From Bin22 sp965207275 (lineage in GTDB: Bacteria > Chloroflexota > Dehalococcoidia > Lucifugimonadales > UBA3495), in contig CBDBMH010000001.1 of assembly GCA_965207275.1 (NCBI GenBank), forward strand, positions 620,001-684,000: a stretch of 64,000 bases of DNA, given 5' to 3'. Below the pieces are notes generated by a model. That model saw only the letters and a list, made by a program, of their open reading frames with translations, was not told the origin of the DNA and did not search any database. Position 1 is the stretch's first letter; every line of letters begins with the position of its first letter. The position numbers and the translations under genes were made by a program. Shown here one piece after another: positions 10,041 to 19,005 of the stretch.

Positions 10041-11557
10041 GTCGTTTCCTCCGAAAGGCGGAAAGCGAGGCCGGCCCGAATGGACCGACCCCGCTCTCCG
10101 GTTCAAGATGCAGGTCGTTGGGTGCGGTCCATTCGCCGCTGTGGTTGTGTTCGCCGGGAGGCGGAACACCAAGAGCGGGGCCGCCTCCCCGCAGTTGGGA
10201 GAGACGACCCCGCTCGTTGGTATCTATTCGGTTGTCAGTGGCGGCCCACGCAGCTGCCTTGGTAGCCGCCCCGCCGCGCTTGGCGCAGCGGGCCTTGGGT
10301 TGTCACCGCCGGTTCACTGGTCGCTCCAAGCGGCCCGTGGCGACCGGAAACTCAGGATGTTTGTTGTGTCTGGAGATCACCTCCTCGACGTGGTTGTAGT
10401 TGTCGCCGCTGTCACTGACCTTCTGTCCGCCGCTGACCCGGTTGCCGGAATAGGCCACGGCGTTAGCGATTGGCGCGTTGGCCTGTCTCCTGCTCCCGAC
10501 TGCTGGATTCCTGCCGACCGCTACGCCATGTTGGAGATGGCCCCGTTGCCTATCCGAGCCATCCCGCGCAAGACGAAATGCGCCCAGGGTGGTGTTCGGC
10601 AGGTCCAGCCAGCCCGTGGGGAAGGCGCACTACGCCCAGGGTCAGGCGATGCCGCGGGAAATAGCGGTTGTGGCGCTGGCGCAGGGCACAGTTCGGCCAG
10701 GGCCGGAGTCGGTGGAAACCGGGTGGGTGGGGAGAATCCGGCGAACGCAGCTCGCCCGGCGGTCGCGTGGTCAGGGACCAGGCCAGGGGGAACCCGTGGC
10801 AGTAACGAGCGCCCGGCCGTCGCTGAGGGATGACCGGCCGGTGCAAGTGACGGCAGCGGCGGTGGCTGCCGTGGTTGGGCAGCCGCGCCGCAGCATGGCA
10901 GGGCGCACTGGAGGCGTTCAGTCGCTCCGGCGGCAGGGCGAGGGCAGGGCGAAGGGCGTCGGCCGCTCCGCAAATGTAGCCGGATGATGGTAATCTCCGG
11001 GATGCCGTGTTGTTTCGATTCATCACCTCCCTGACGATGTGGTTGTTGACGTTGACCAGGGCAACTTTGCCCCGGCCGGGTTTGGGAACGGAGCGGGATC
11101 AATCGCTCCGCGCCCTCCGTCCGTTGACGGGAGCGATCAACTCCGGCCAGCGGACGGGTGTCCAGCAACCGGGAGGGATCAGCTCCCAACCGCTGAACGG
11201 CGTCCGGCGGAAGAAGGACTTGAACACTCCAGCCGCCGGACTGCCCAACGGGAGCAGGGCTTGACACTCCAACCCGTTGGACAAGGCCGGGGAAGAAGGG
11301 ATTGAGCACTCCAACCACCGGCCCGCGCTGCCTGCGGAGGACTTGAACACTCCGGGTCGGCAGCATTCCCTCGTGGGCCGGCCTTTCGGCAAAGACCCGG
11401 GCTGAGGGAGGGACCCCCAGGTTTCTACGGCGGGAAACTCTGGAAAAGCCTGACAACGCAGATATTGTCAGCCTTCTCTACGCCCCTGGGTAGGCCGTGC
11501 GCGCCCCACCGGGCAAGTGTTAACCGGATTGGAACCGGACCTTTCGGGGGCGGATAC
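10041..11557. other. 1.5 kb hairpin-rich region without a convincing gene
   Basis: Open frames here are long only because the DNA is GC-rich, and their translations are Pro/Arg-rich with no domain. Perfect dyads occur, for example GAGCGGGG/CCCCGCTC (10173-10215). The minus strand carries two related segments with near-perfect anti-SD complement: GGAGGTGATC at about 10374-10383 and GGAGGTGAT at about 11024-11032. Each follows codons for an Asn-rich stretch (NYNHVEEV and NVNNHIVREV) that recalls the N-terminus of the triple-HTH protein. They look like decayed copies of a gene start. The repeat array at 11117-11363 is listed separately. Confidence 0.5.
11117..11363. repeat. Degenerate tandem array of about 42-bp units, each able to form a hairpin
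   Basis: A core recurs at 11216-11230 (GGACTTGAACACTCC), 11257-11270 (GGGCTTGACACTCC), 11298-11312 (GGGATTGAGCACTCC) and 11339-11353 (GGACTTGAACACTCC). Two weaker units precede it, with GGGAGCGATCAACTCC (about 11129-11144) and GGGAGGGATCAGCTCC. Each core lies in a loop between complementary arms whose sequences differ from unit to unit: GTCCGGCGG/CCGCCGGAC, CCAACGGG/CCCGTTGG, GGCCGG/CCGGCC and CTGCC/GGCAG. Conserved loops with differing but still paired arms suggest selection for structure. It could be an iteron-like or RNA element; no transcript is evident. Confidence 0.65.
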
Positions 11558-12385
11558 CTACCTGCGCCACAGCCGCCACGGCAGCGCCAGCGCCCGGAGC
11601 GGCCACCGCAGCCGTTCCCGCCGCTTCCGGGCCCGGCGGGTCTCCGCCAGGGTGGTGCTTCGCCAGTTGGTCTGGTTGTTGCGGTTCAGGCCCGTGAGGG
11701 GATAGTCCTGCGGGGGCAGGGTCAGGCCGTGTTCCTCCAGCAACGCCAGTTCCACGGTCATGAGCCGCTCCTCGTCGCGCAGCCAATCCAGGCCCTTGCC
11801 CCGGTCGGGGTGGCGCTGCCGCAGCGCCCGCCACTCCTGGATCAGGGGCCAGGCGTCGCCGAAGACCTGCTCGTCGTCAGCGGCGGGTTCCAGGGTGGCC
11901 AGTTCGGGGAACTCGCGGCGCGGCGCACGCGGCGGTGAGGGCGGCTGGCTCGAACTGACGGCGGGCGTTGCGCTCGGCGGACTATTCGCGCTTTCCACTT
12001 GCGCCAGCCTGGCCTCGATGCTCCGCAAGGCCTGGCCGTGGGCCGCAACCTCGCCCTGGACGGCGGCCAGGCCCACGGCGGTCTCCCCGGCCAGTTCCTC
12101 CACCCTATCCAGCCGCCCGGCCAGCAGGTCGTTGCGCTGCCGCTGCTCCTGGGCCGGCGACCCGGCCCCGTCAAGCAGCGCCCGGTCCAGGGCCACCCGC
12201 ATCCGCCGGGTGAGTTGTCCGCTCTCCAGGCTGGCGGTCAGGGTGCGGTGGTCCACGTCCAGGTCCGCCGCCGCTTGGCGCGGCCCCTTGTCGCGCACCA
12301 GTTCGTCCAGCAGGGCCATCAGCCGCAGGTGGTGCAGGTCCTCGATGCTCTCGCTCCGGTGGATGCCCGGCGTCTCCGCTGTCAT
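11558..12385 (-). CDS. Unrecognised protein with N-terminal HTH-like segment and coiled coil
   Basis: The function of this 275-residue protein is unknown. The start at 12385 has SD GGAGG seven bases upstream. Residues about 15-70 (ESIEDLHHLRLMALLDELV, then a segment ending VDHRTLTASLESG) look like a helix-turn-helix or helical DNA-binding region. Residues about 80-135 are heptad-like (LDRVEELAGETAVGLAAVQG, then EARLAQVES), suggesting coiled-coil dimerisation. A Pro/Ser linker follows, then a basic Trp-rich C-terminus ending WPLRALALPWRLWRR. It is the only gene in a 2.9 kb stretch and has conspicuous repeats just upstream (12404-12660), possibly its control region. The overall plan suggests a DNA-associated or element-maintenance protein; this is inference. 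Confidence 0.6.
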   Translation of the reverse strand: MTAETPGIHRSESIEDLHHLRLMALLDELVRDKGPRQAAADLDVDHRTLTASLESGQLTRRMRVALDRALLDGAGSPAQEQRQRNDLLAGRLDRVEELAGETAVGLAAVQGEVAAHGQALRSIEARLAQVESANSPPSATPAVSSSQPPSPPRAPRREFPELATLEPAADDEQVFGDAWPLIQEWRALRQRHPDRGKGLDWLRDEERLMTVELALLEEHGLTLPPQDYPLTGLNRNNQTNWRSTTLAETRRARKRRERLRWPLRALALPWRLWRR

Positions 12386-12403
12386 GTTCCCGCCTCCGCA
12401 TAC

Positions 12404-12492
12404 AAAAATGTTCGTCTCAGGTAGGGCGATTGCACGCGGTCCCCGGTTTTCCATCCGGCAAAAATGCCGGTTTCAGGTAGGGCCGTTGTACC
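12404..12492. repeat. Two imperfect 35-bp direct repeats upstream of the HTH/coiled-coil gene
   Basis: Each copy reads AAAATG, then YCG, then TYTCAGGTAGGGC followed by an RTTGYAC-like end and CGG. Copies begin near 12404 and 12461. They lie 20-110 bp upstream of the start at 12385, where operator sites would be expected. Confidence 0.5.
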
Positions 12493-12506
12493 CGGACGTT
12501 GGAACG

Positions 12507-12659
12507 GGGCCTTACGAAAACCGTTAACAGGAAAGGTCCGGTAGAGGGCCGATTTCCCCGGGTTCCAGGTTCAAAACGTCCCGACCTGCATTGCCGCCAC
12601 CGGACGCGACTCCTGTACACCCCAATGACACCACGGGAGGGGCCGTTTTCGTAAGGCCC
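12507..12659. repeat. 15-bp perfect inverted repeat with 123-bp spacer
   Basis: GGGCCTTACGAAAAC (12507-12521) is the exact reverse complement of GTTTTCGTAAGGCCC (12645-12659). The size and spacing suit paired regulator sites or the ends of a very small non-autonomous element. Confidence 0.55.
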
Positions 12660-12986
12660 GGCGCGCCCCCGCAGGATGGTGGGGGCGCGCGCGAGGTTAT
12701 GCGGAGGGAGATGTTCGTTCACACTCTACGGCAGTGGCGGAGCGTCTCCGGCACGCCTTCAACCAACGAGAGGCAGAAGAAGACCAGAAGACCGGTGACC
12801 ATGCTGAATGCCGTTTTCACCGGAGTGGCCACCGAGCCGGCATCGCCGGCGGCGTCCGGCCCCAGGGTTTGCCCGGCGGGGTTCATGAGCCGGCGGGGAA
12901 GGCCAGGGGAAGCGCTGGGCAGAAGAACGCGGCCAGCGACCACACCACGACGCCCTCGGCGCCGGGGCCGCAGAACACGGAGGAAC

Positions 12987-13214
12987 ATGACGAAATCGAA
13001 TCAGGGGAACCGGTACCGGCGAAGGTCGAGCCGGGGGAATCAACCCGCCGGGCAACGGCGTGGGCAAGTGGACGCCGAGCTGCCGGAGCAGCAGCATAGA
13101 CCCGATTACTCGCCCCAGCAGCGGGAGCAGGTCCGGGAGGGTCTGCGCATTCTGGCCCGGCTGATTGCCCGCGCGCACCTGCGGCGGCAGAAAGGGTGCC
13201 CACGACCGGAATGA
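12987..13214 (+). CDS. Small basic hypothetical protein
   Basis: A 75-residue candidate. The ATG at 12987 has SD GGAGG three bases upstream, which is rather close. The protein begins with a very basic Arg/Asn/Gln-rich segment (RYRRRSSRGNQPAGQRRGQ) and ends with an amphipathic helix (REGLRILARLIARAHLRRQK). Such proteins occur in mobile elements as small DNA-binding accessory factors, but nothing specific is recognised. The same frame is open for 130 codons upstream, so a longer form cannot be excluded, though that part has no domain. Confidence is low because GC-rich DNA yields many chance frames. Confidence 0.4.
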   Translation: MTKSNQGNRYRRRSSRGNQPAGQRRGQVDAELPEQQHRPDYSPQQREQVREGLRILARLIARAHLRRQKGCPRPE

Positions 13215-14005
13215 CCGGCGGGTGTTAGAAGAGAGCCGCGGCGCCGGGACGCTTTCACCAACCCAGTCCGAAGCCAAGCCCTTCCAGCAACCACTCAACC
13301 GCTGTGGGCCGCTTCAGCGTCACCAGCAGGAAGCAAGACGCCCAGCGAGACGGCGTTGAGCGCCAGGTCAAAGGCGGCGCCCCCATGCCGTCTATAGCGC
13401 AGAACTCAGAATTGAACCACAACCTTCCGGTGAAGCCTCCCGGTGCGGCGATTGCCAACCGCCAGCGCGGTGTGACGTCCCGCATCGACGTGGACGCCGG
13501 AGGAGCGGGGCTCGACTCCGTGATCCGCGCCACGCAGCGGGTGGCGTTGGTCTCCGTTGAAACCGACGCGGGGAGAGCGAGGCTCGATCCCAGTCAATCG
13601 GTCCGGGTCGGGGACGGACCCGCCAGCTTTCGTTCGGGAAAGGCTGGAAAAACCGTGAACTGCATTGATTATCGCCCGCACTCCCGTCGCAGGGAACGGA
13701 TTTTGCAAGCGCCTGGTCATCCGCGCCGCCAATCGCTTGCTCCGCGCTTGCTGGCTGCTTGCTAATGTCATCTCTAACGTAAAATGAACCACCATGCTAC
13801 GCGGTCAGCCCCGGCATTGACAGACGGAAGAGCCAGGTCCGTTATTCCCACCATAGGCCAGGGTGAACCGCCGGATCCGTTCCGCCCTCTGGTTACCCAA
13901 GTGCTTTTTTCGGGTTGTTGCCGACGGTCTTGGTTGCCGTTCCCCCAGCCCTCATGGGCGGTTTCGTTCTCCTTGCTGCGGATCGATGTGATTAAATTCA
14001 CTATG
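13215..14005. other. Non-coding stretch with a short GC-rich repeat
   Basis: No credible gene is seen. Two related segments, GAGCGGGGCTCGACTCC (about 13503-13519) and GAGCGAGGCTCGATCCC (about 13575-13591), resemble the loops of the array at 11117-11363. The composition turns AT-rich after 13980, at the promoter of the next gene. Confidence 0.5.
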
Positions 14006-14035
14006 TTGATATATTATATTGTGTGTCATTATAAT
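14006..14035 (+). promoter_or_regulatory. Sigma-70-type promoter of the trypsin-like protease gene
   Basis: TTGATA (14006-14011), an 18-bp AT-rich spacer and TATAAT (14030-14035) form a near-consensus promoter. Transcription should begin near 14042, leaving a leader of about 28 nt with SD GGAGGAGG before the ATG at 14070. It is among the strongest-looking promoters in the window. Confidence 0.75.
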
Positions 14036-14069
14036 GCCTCCAACGTAGGCATTCGGAGGAGGTAACGCT

Positions 14070-15350
14070 ATGGTATCGAAACGATTCTTGACGATAGCTG
14101 GCATTCTCGCCCTGACGGTGGCCATGGGAGGGTTCGCGTGGATGCAAGGGTCGCCGACCGACTTTGACCCGGCAACCTATAAGGACCCCAACGAATTGTT
14201 GAAGGAAGTATCGAACGAGGTTCCGGAATTCGGCGGCGTTTTCCTGTCCGACGGCCAGAGCGTGCTCAACATTTACCTCACCGGGGACGCGACTGAAGCG
14301 GCCAAACAGCAAAAAGCGCGGGAGGAGGTCGAAAAACGGTTTGACGTGAAGCCGGGCTTGAGGCTGAACGTCATCAAGGGCGATTACACCATCACCCAGC
14401 TTTCTGACTGGTACGCCCTGATGGAGTCAGAGGGCTTGTGGAACCAGGAAGGGGTGATGATGACCGACCTGGACGAAGGCGCAAACGAGCTCTACATCGG
14501 AGTGGTGAGCGAGGCAAATGTCGAACCCATTTACAAGTTCCTTGAGGGCATAGGCATACCTCGCGCAGCGGTTACGGTGGCGGTGGAGGAACAACCGACC
14601 TCAAGCAGCCACACATTGCAGGACCGGGCCCATAACGACAAAATGGCTGGTGGCTACCAAATCAACATTGGCGGCAGGAATTGCACGATGGGGTTCGTGG
14701 CCGTTAAGAGCGGTGTTGCCGGCATGGTCACGGCCGGGCACTGCACGGAAGCGCAACCTTACGATGGCGGCGTAACGTCCAGCAACCAGGTGCACCAACC
14801 CAGAGCGTCCAACCTGATCGGCTACGAGGACATTGATCCGGCGTTCTCCACTGCGCTGACCGGTTGCACTGATAGCGACGGTTGCCGCCATTCCGATTCG
14901 GCCTTCGTCGATTTCTCGTCCGGGGTGAAGTACAATCGGGGCTGGATCGCCAAGCCGAGCAGCGATTGGGGAATTAGCGTCGACCCCGACACGGCTCACT
15001 ACAGCATAACCCGCGATTACGGATCTGCTATGGTGGGAGATGAAGTCCTTAAGGTTGGCAGGTCCACGGGGCGAACGAGGGGAGACGTTACCCGCGTCTG
15101 CTTCAAATCAGACGACGTAAGCAACACGCAGTGGATAGGCACGTACCTGTGTCAGACGCGGGTTGGCGTCTCTGCCAACACCGGTGATAGCGGGGCACCG
15201 GTGTTCGCGGTTCAGAGTGGCGACCGGGTGAGGCTCGTGGGGATATTGACCCACCGGACTACTTCATCCTACAACTACAGCCCGTTGGGCAGGGTTTTCC
15301 TGGACCTGGGGAGCACCTCAACGTGGGACGTATGCACATCCGGTTGCTGA
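14070..15350 (+). CDS. Secreted trypsin-like (S1, streptogrisin-type) serine protease with pro-region
   Basis: A 426-residue pre-pro-protease. An N-terminal signal segment (about residues 4-24) is followed by a 170-residue pro-region resembling the alpha-lytic/streptogrisin activation domain. The catalytic triad is visible: His224 in VTAGHCT, Asp276 in HSDSAFVDF and Ser374 in NTGDSGAPVF. Several Cys pairs (around C208/C226, C266/C271, C345/C360 and the terminal C422/C426) suggest disulfides and an extracellular location. A strong promoter and SD suggest high expression. It is followed by an IS remnant and sits alone inside the putative integrated element, so it may be cargo. Substrate specificity is not evident. 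Confidence 0.88.
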   Translation: MVSKRFLTIAGILALTVAMGGFAWMQGSPTDFDPATYKDPNELLKEVSNEVPEFGGVFLSDGQSVLNIYLTGDATEAAKQQKAREEVEKRFDVKPGLRLNVIKGDYTITQLSDWYALMESEGLWNQEGVMMTDLDEGANELYIGVVSEANVEPIYKFLEGIGIPRAAVTVAVEEQPTSSSHTLQDRAHNDKMAGGYQINIGGRNCTMGFVAVKSGVAGMVTAGHCTEAQPYDGGVTSSNQVHQPRASNLIGYEDIDPAFSTALTGCTDSDGCRHSDSAFVDFSSGVKYNRGWIAKPSSDWGISVDPDTAHYSITRDYGSAMVGDEVLKVGRSTGRTRGDVTRVCFKSDDVSNTQWIGTYLCQTRVGVSANTGDSGAPVFAVQSGDRVRLVGILTHRTTSSYNYSPLGRVFLDLGSTSTWDVCTSGC

Positions 15351-15469
15351 CGTACCGAGCGCAACTCTGTGATCTCCGGGCTTGGGGGTCGGCCAGCCAC
15401 AGACTCCGACGGCCTAATGGCCAGTTTCCGACACCTCCCTGCGAGGAAGCAATGTAGCGAAATCTCCCC

Positions 15470-15880
15470 AAATGGTTTCAAGCGGGTTGGAGTGGTTTGA
15501 GCAACAGGTTGATCATAACGATATTCACCCATGCCTCGCTGCTTTCATTGCGCACTTTGACAACGACTCAGCCGCGCCAGTGGCCGTTCCACCACCAGTC
15601 TGCGAGAAACACCTCGAAATGGGAACTGTGGGGATTGCGCTTCACCACAGTCAGAACCTGTCTGCACACCGGCCAGATCCAAGCTAGCAGTTGACCCGAG
15701 TAGCCAGCATTGGCCCAGATCAACTGCAACCCGCGAAGTTGGCCGGCACCAAACTGGGCAGCATTCCAGTCTTGGACCTTGGGAGATAAACCGCCATCAC
15801 CAACAGAAATCAAATGGTGCCCACGATTACGAGCCGCTTGCGTCCGGTTACATCCTCGCCGGCGTCGTGACGAATTCAGA
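15470..15880 (-). pseudogene. IS5-family transposase remnant (C-terminal part)
   Basis: On the minus strand, frames join to give DAGEDVTGRKRLVIVGTI-stop, SVGDGGLSPKVQDWNAA, LQLIWANAGYSGQLLAW, SHFEVFLADWWWN and SSEAWVNIVMINLLLKPL. These match in order the RK-R-H-hvDT, VQDRDGA, WADGGYxG, VERTFAW and YIAMI blocks of IS5-type transposases. Stops and frameshifts interrupt it and the N-terminal third is absent. Confidence 0.75.
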
Positions 15881-16316
15881 ACTCAAGGGCCGGCCGAAAG
15901 GGATTCAGCATCACAGTCGCGGATTGCGTTGAACTTTCCTTGATTCCGGTGGCGCGCCGGGGATAGAGAACCCCCCATGAGAGCTATGGGACGCCAATCC
16001 GCAGGGGCAGCGCCGCCAACCCGACCGGGCACGCACGACATCCGCCCATCCTCCCGCTTGCTGCGTCGCAGCAGGATGGGAACTCCCCCGTTGGTGACCG
16101 CGATTGCAGTGCGGGACGGAGCCTAAACCCAACTGCTCGCCGGGACCGTCCTGTAGGGGGCTGCTGCCGCAGCAATCCGGTAGGAAATTGCAGCGAATTG
16201 TATTTCTACAAGTCCTCTTTTCCTTGTACTACGCCGCAACAGGGGAAGCGTCGGGAAACGTCCTTTACCCTGAAGCCGGTCCCGACGCCGTTGCTCACGG
16301 CGTCTGACGCCGCCCT
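15881..16316. other. Intergenic stretch, no gene seen
   Basis: Short overlapping frames show no domain. No clear promoter or terminator was identified, although the downstream gene must be transcribed from here. Confidence 0.5.
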
Positions 16317-18104
16317 TTGCTGACAGTTGCCCCTTGCGCCGGCTTGGTCATCCTGGGGAAACTGGATACCGGCGACGGTCCGCAGGTCGAGGCGGGACGC
16401 GGTGAGCGCGGCGGGAAAGTCGCCGGGGAGGAAGACATTCCGCACAGCAGGGACCGGGACGTGAGGCTGCTGCGTCTGCTGGGGGCCATGCCCTTCCTGG
16501 ACCGTATCGAGCTGTCCCAGGTAGCGGGGGATGCCAACCAGCGGGTGTACGAGGAGATCGCCGACCTGACGGAGTTGGGCGTGGTGGCCGGTGTCAGCCA
16601 CGGCAGCCCGTTGTTGCCTCCCGCCCGGCGGTATTACCTGACCCGCAAGGGAGTGGAGTGGCTGGCCGACATCAACGGCGTCAGCGAAGAGGAAGCGCTG
16701 CGGCGCTACCCGGTGTCGCGGCGCTGGCAGCGGCTGTTTCTGGAGCGGTTGGACGCGGTGGGGGTGATCTACCGGGTGGCGGCCAGCGTGGCCATTGTCG
16801 CCGGCGGATTGGCGGGCATGGAGTGGTACCGGAGCCGGGCGCTGGACGCGGTGGTTCACCTGCCCGGAGACCGGACCCTGGGGATCGTGCGCCAGGGGGC
16901 CACGTCAGATCGGACCGGGTTCTCCAAGCGGGCCTGGCGGCTGGGCGAGGAGCGCGGTCCCCGGACCGTGCTGGTGCTGGCGCCGGACACGGTGCGGCTG
17001 CGGCACACCCGGCGGCTGATGTCCCAGTTTGGCGGGCTGGCCTTCGTGGCGCTGGAGGAGGACGCGGCCCGGGCCGACCCGGAGGACCGCATCTGGCGCA
17101 CGCCGTCGGGCGGATCGTGGTTGGGACTGCCGGACGTGCTGAAGCGCGGCGTCTGGCAGGGCAGGACGCAACCTGAGCCGCCGCTGGTGGAGCTGCGCTA
17201 CCCGGATACCGTCGAGATGCCGGAGACCGGGCTGTGGGGGCCGGATTACCTGCTGCCGGCCCTGCTGAAGCCCGGGGAGAAGCGGGTGCTGGACCTGCTG
17301 GCCGACTGGCCCTGGATCACGGCGGCGGAGTTGGAGGGCCTGCTGGGGGTGTCCAAGATGCGGGTGTCCCAGCTGCTGTCCCGGCTGGTGGAGGGCCGGC
17401 TGGTGGAGCGCAAGTTGGCGGGCCGGCGCCGCCACCTGGGGCTGTCCGATTGGGGATTGGCGACGCTGGCCCGGAGGGACCGCACCGCGGTGGGCCGGTT
17501 GCGCCGGCAGTGGAGCGTGGAGATGAGCGGCGGGGGCGACGATGCGGAGTGGTGGCGCAGGGTGTGGGGGCGGCGGAGCCGGCTGCTGGCTAGAAACCTG
17601 GAGCACACCGAGGCGGTGCACCGGTTCCTGGCGCGGATGTCCCGCCAGGGGAAGGGCGAGGGGTACCGGGTGGTCCAGTACGACCCGCCGCACCGGGCGT
17701 CCCGCCACTTCCGCCACCTGGGGACGCTGCGTTCCATCCACCCGGACGCCTTCGGGATGCTGCGCTGGGAAGAGGAAGGGAAAGAGGAGGACGTGCCCTT
17801 CTTCCTGGAGTGGGAGCGGCGGGCGGTGCGGCCCGGGACCATGGCGGCGCGCCTGGCGCCGTACCTGCGCTACTATGCGTCCCAGCGTCCGCTGGACGAT
17901 CACGGGGCGTGGCCGCTGGCGCTGATCGTGTTCGACGACGCGCTGGCGGAGGCCAACTTCCTGGGGGTGGCGAGAAGGGAGCTGGAGCGCAGCCGGGTGG
18001 ACGTGCCCCTGTGGGTGTCCCATAGGGAGTTGGTGGAGGACGTGGGACCCCTGGGCAAAGCCTGGCGCAACCCCGACGTGCTGGAACCCGACTATGCCTT
18101 CTGA
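16317..18104 (+). CDS. Replication-relaxation family protein (winged-helix)
   Basis: Up to 595 residues. A winged helix at about residues 45-120 (RDVRLLRLLGAMPFLDRIEL, then RVYEEIADLTELGVV and RRYYLTRKG) is followed by a central domain. A second winged helix lies at about 335-395 (ITAAELEGLLGVSKMRVSQL). The C-terminal domain has the family pattern of a Pro-Asp pair, a strand ending in ElExxR and a long helix (IHPDAFGMLRWEEE, FFLEWERRAVRPGT, LAPYLRYYAS). Replication-relaxation proteins are typically encoded by conjugative plasmids and integrated elements and are thought to aid plasmid replication or mobilisation. The TTG at 16317 is only the longest option; a GTG at 16461, just before the first winged helix, is plausible. 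It supports the element reading of the 9-24 kb region. Confidence 0.75.
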   Translation: MLTVAPCAGLVILGKLDTGDGPQVEAGRGERGGKVAGEEDIPHSRDRDVRLLRLLGAMPFLDRIELSQVAGDANQRVYEEIADLTELGVVAGVSHGSPLLPPARRYYLTRKGVEWLADINGVSEEEALRRYPVSRRWQRLFLERLDAVGVIYRVAASVAIVAGGLAGMEWYRSRALDAVVHLPGDRTLGIVRQGATSDRTGFSKRAWRLGEERGPRTVLVLAPDTVRLRHTRRLMSQFGGLAFVALEEDAARADPEDRIWRTPSGGSWLGLPDVLKRGVWQGRTQPEPPLVELRYPDTVEMPETGLWGPDYLLPALLKPGEKRVLDLLADWPWITAAELEGLLGVSKMRVSQLLSRLVEGRLVERKLAGRRRHLGLSDWGLATLARRDRTAVGRLRRQWSVEMSGGGDDAEWWRRVWGRRSRLLARNLEHTEAVHRFLARMSRQGKGEGYRVVQYDPPHRASRHFRHLGTLRSIHPDAFGMLRWEEEGKEEDVPFFLEWERRAVRPGTMAARLAPYLRYYASQRPLDDHGAWPLALIVFDDALAEANFLGVARRELERSRVDVPLWVSHRELVEDVGPLGKAWRNPDVLEPDYAF

Positions 18105-18621
18105 TGGCGGTCTCCGGAGGTTCGAAGTCGCCGGGCACGTTGACCCATTTCGGGAGCCACGGCCACGGCCTGGTTGCATTGCGGAGGAACGGAAATGCAA
18201 AAGATCATTCTCCGCTGCCGCCGGCGGGCCAAAGACCGGTTGAGGAGTGATAGTTAGTAAGACCATGTGGCATAATATCAGTGCAAGGTACGCTCATGGC
18301 CCAAAAATATGGGATTGTCGGCCGATTTTACCCAAGGGTTTGATGATGTGTGAAATTCAATCTAATCTTGGGTTCTCCGTTTCCCATTCCGCACACTTCG
18401 AGAACTGCCGGCGTGAAGGCGTTCACGCGGAATCCAGTTATGACCGGGTGCTTTGAGGCATCGTCGTCCCGGTGTCGAAATTGCCGTCAGAATTGTAATC
18501 GGCATGGTTTTGATTCATTGGGAAGCCTTTGGTTTCCTACTCATCTGATACGGCTGCAACGGGGCTCGGTTGCCGGCGTATTTTCGGGCTAATCACGGCT
18601 TTCTGCGACGAAATCCCGTGA
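18105..18621. other. Intergenic stretch, no gene seen
   Basis: It is less GC-rich than its surroundings and has no frame with a recognisable domain. It ends at the promoter of the candidate small RNA. Confidence 0.5.
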
Positions 18622-18650
18622 TTGACAGTCTCACGCTCAATTCATAGAAT
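18622..18650 (+). promoter_or_regulatory. Near-consensus sigma-70 promoter of the candidate small RNA
   Basis: TTGACA (18622-18627) and TAGAAT (18645-18650) are separated by exactly 17 bp. The predicted start is near 18657. Confidence 0.75.
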
Positions 18651-18656
18651 GCGCGG

Positions 18657-18790
18657 GCCAATAAAACGGCCCCGGTGGAGCTAACACCGAGGCCGCGGTC
18701 GATGGGGAAATGCGCTCCGCCATCGGGCTCAATGTTAGCCCTGTGTTTCCTGAGTGTCCAGCCCTGGCGACTGCCGGCAGGGCTTTTTTT
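18657..18790 (+). ncRNA. Candidate structured small RNA of about 134 nt
   Basis: The unit has its own promoter and a rho-independent terminator, but no open frame with a ribosome-binding site between them. Predicted pairings are GGCC..GGTG with CACC..GGCC (18668-18694), CGATGG with CCATCG (about 18710-18726), GCTAAC with GTTAGC (about 18680 and 18734), and the terminator stem. Competing stems suggest a compact or switching structure. It lies between the replication-relaxation gene and the metzincin operon. Possible roles are a plasmid-type counter-transcribed RNA or a regulatory sRNA. No known RNA family is recognised by eye. Confidence 0.6.
18760..18790 (+). terminator. Rho-independent terminator of the small RNA
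   Basis: AGCCCTG (18760-18766) pairs with CAGGGCT (18778-18784) across an 11-nt loop, and the stem runs straight into seven T residues. Confidence 0.85.
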
Positions 18791-19005
18791 GTTGGCTCGG
18801 TCACGACGGCGCGCGGCGGTAGTTTTGCTGTCGCCGCAGGGGTTCCGTCATCTGGGTGTCAATGACTCCTGCCGCTTGACCAGTCAAAACGGAGGTGTAT
18901 CACGTCAATTTGACCTTGGGTGCAAGTGCGCCCTGACCGAAATCGGGCCGTAACCCGTGTCCCGGTTGGTGACCGGGTACGGCACTCCATCAGGAGACAA
19001 CAACC

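Larger units (their letters stand above)
11534..12542. repeat. 12-bp inverted repeats flanking the HTH/coiled-coil gene
   Basis: ACCGGACCTTTC at 11534-11545 and its exact complement GAAAGGTCCGGT at 12531-12542 bracket the gene at 11558-12385. They could be ends of a small mobile unit or paired regulator sites. No transposase or target duplication is visible. Confidence 0.35.

Noticed and set aside
11117..11363. CRISPR array
   Set aside because: Repeats are not identical, the spacer-like parts are self-complementary to their neighbours, and no cas gene is present.
10521..11456. A 311-codon minus-strand open frame over the hairpin array
   Set aside because: It is Pro/Arg/Ser-rich with no domain or SD. 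The repeat period (about 42 bp) matches DNA hairpins better than protein repeats.
16905..18266. A 453-codon minus-strand frame opposite the replication-relaxation gene
   Set aside because: The composition is that of an antisense shadow (Gln/His/Pro/Arg-rich) and the plus strand has recognisable winged helices.
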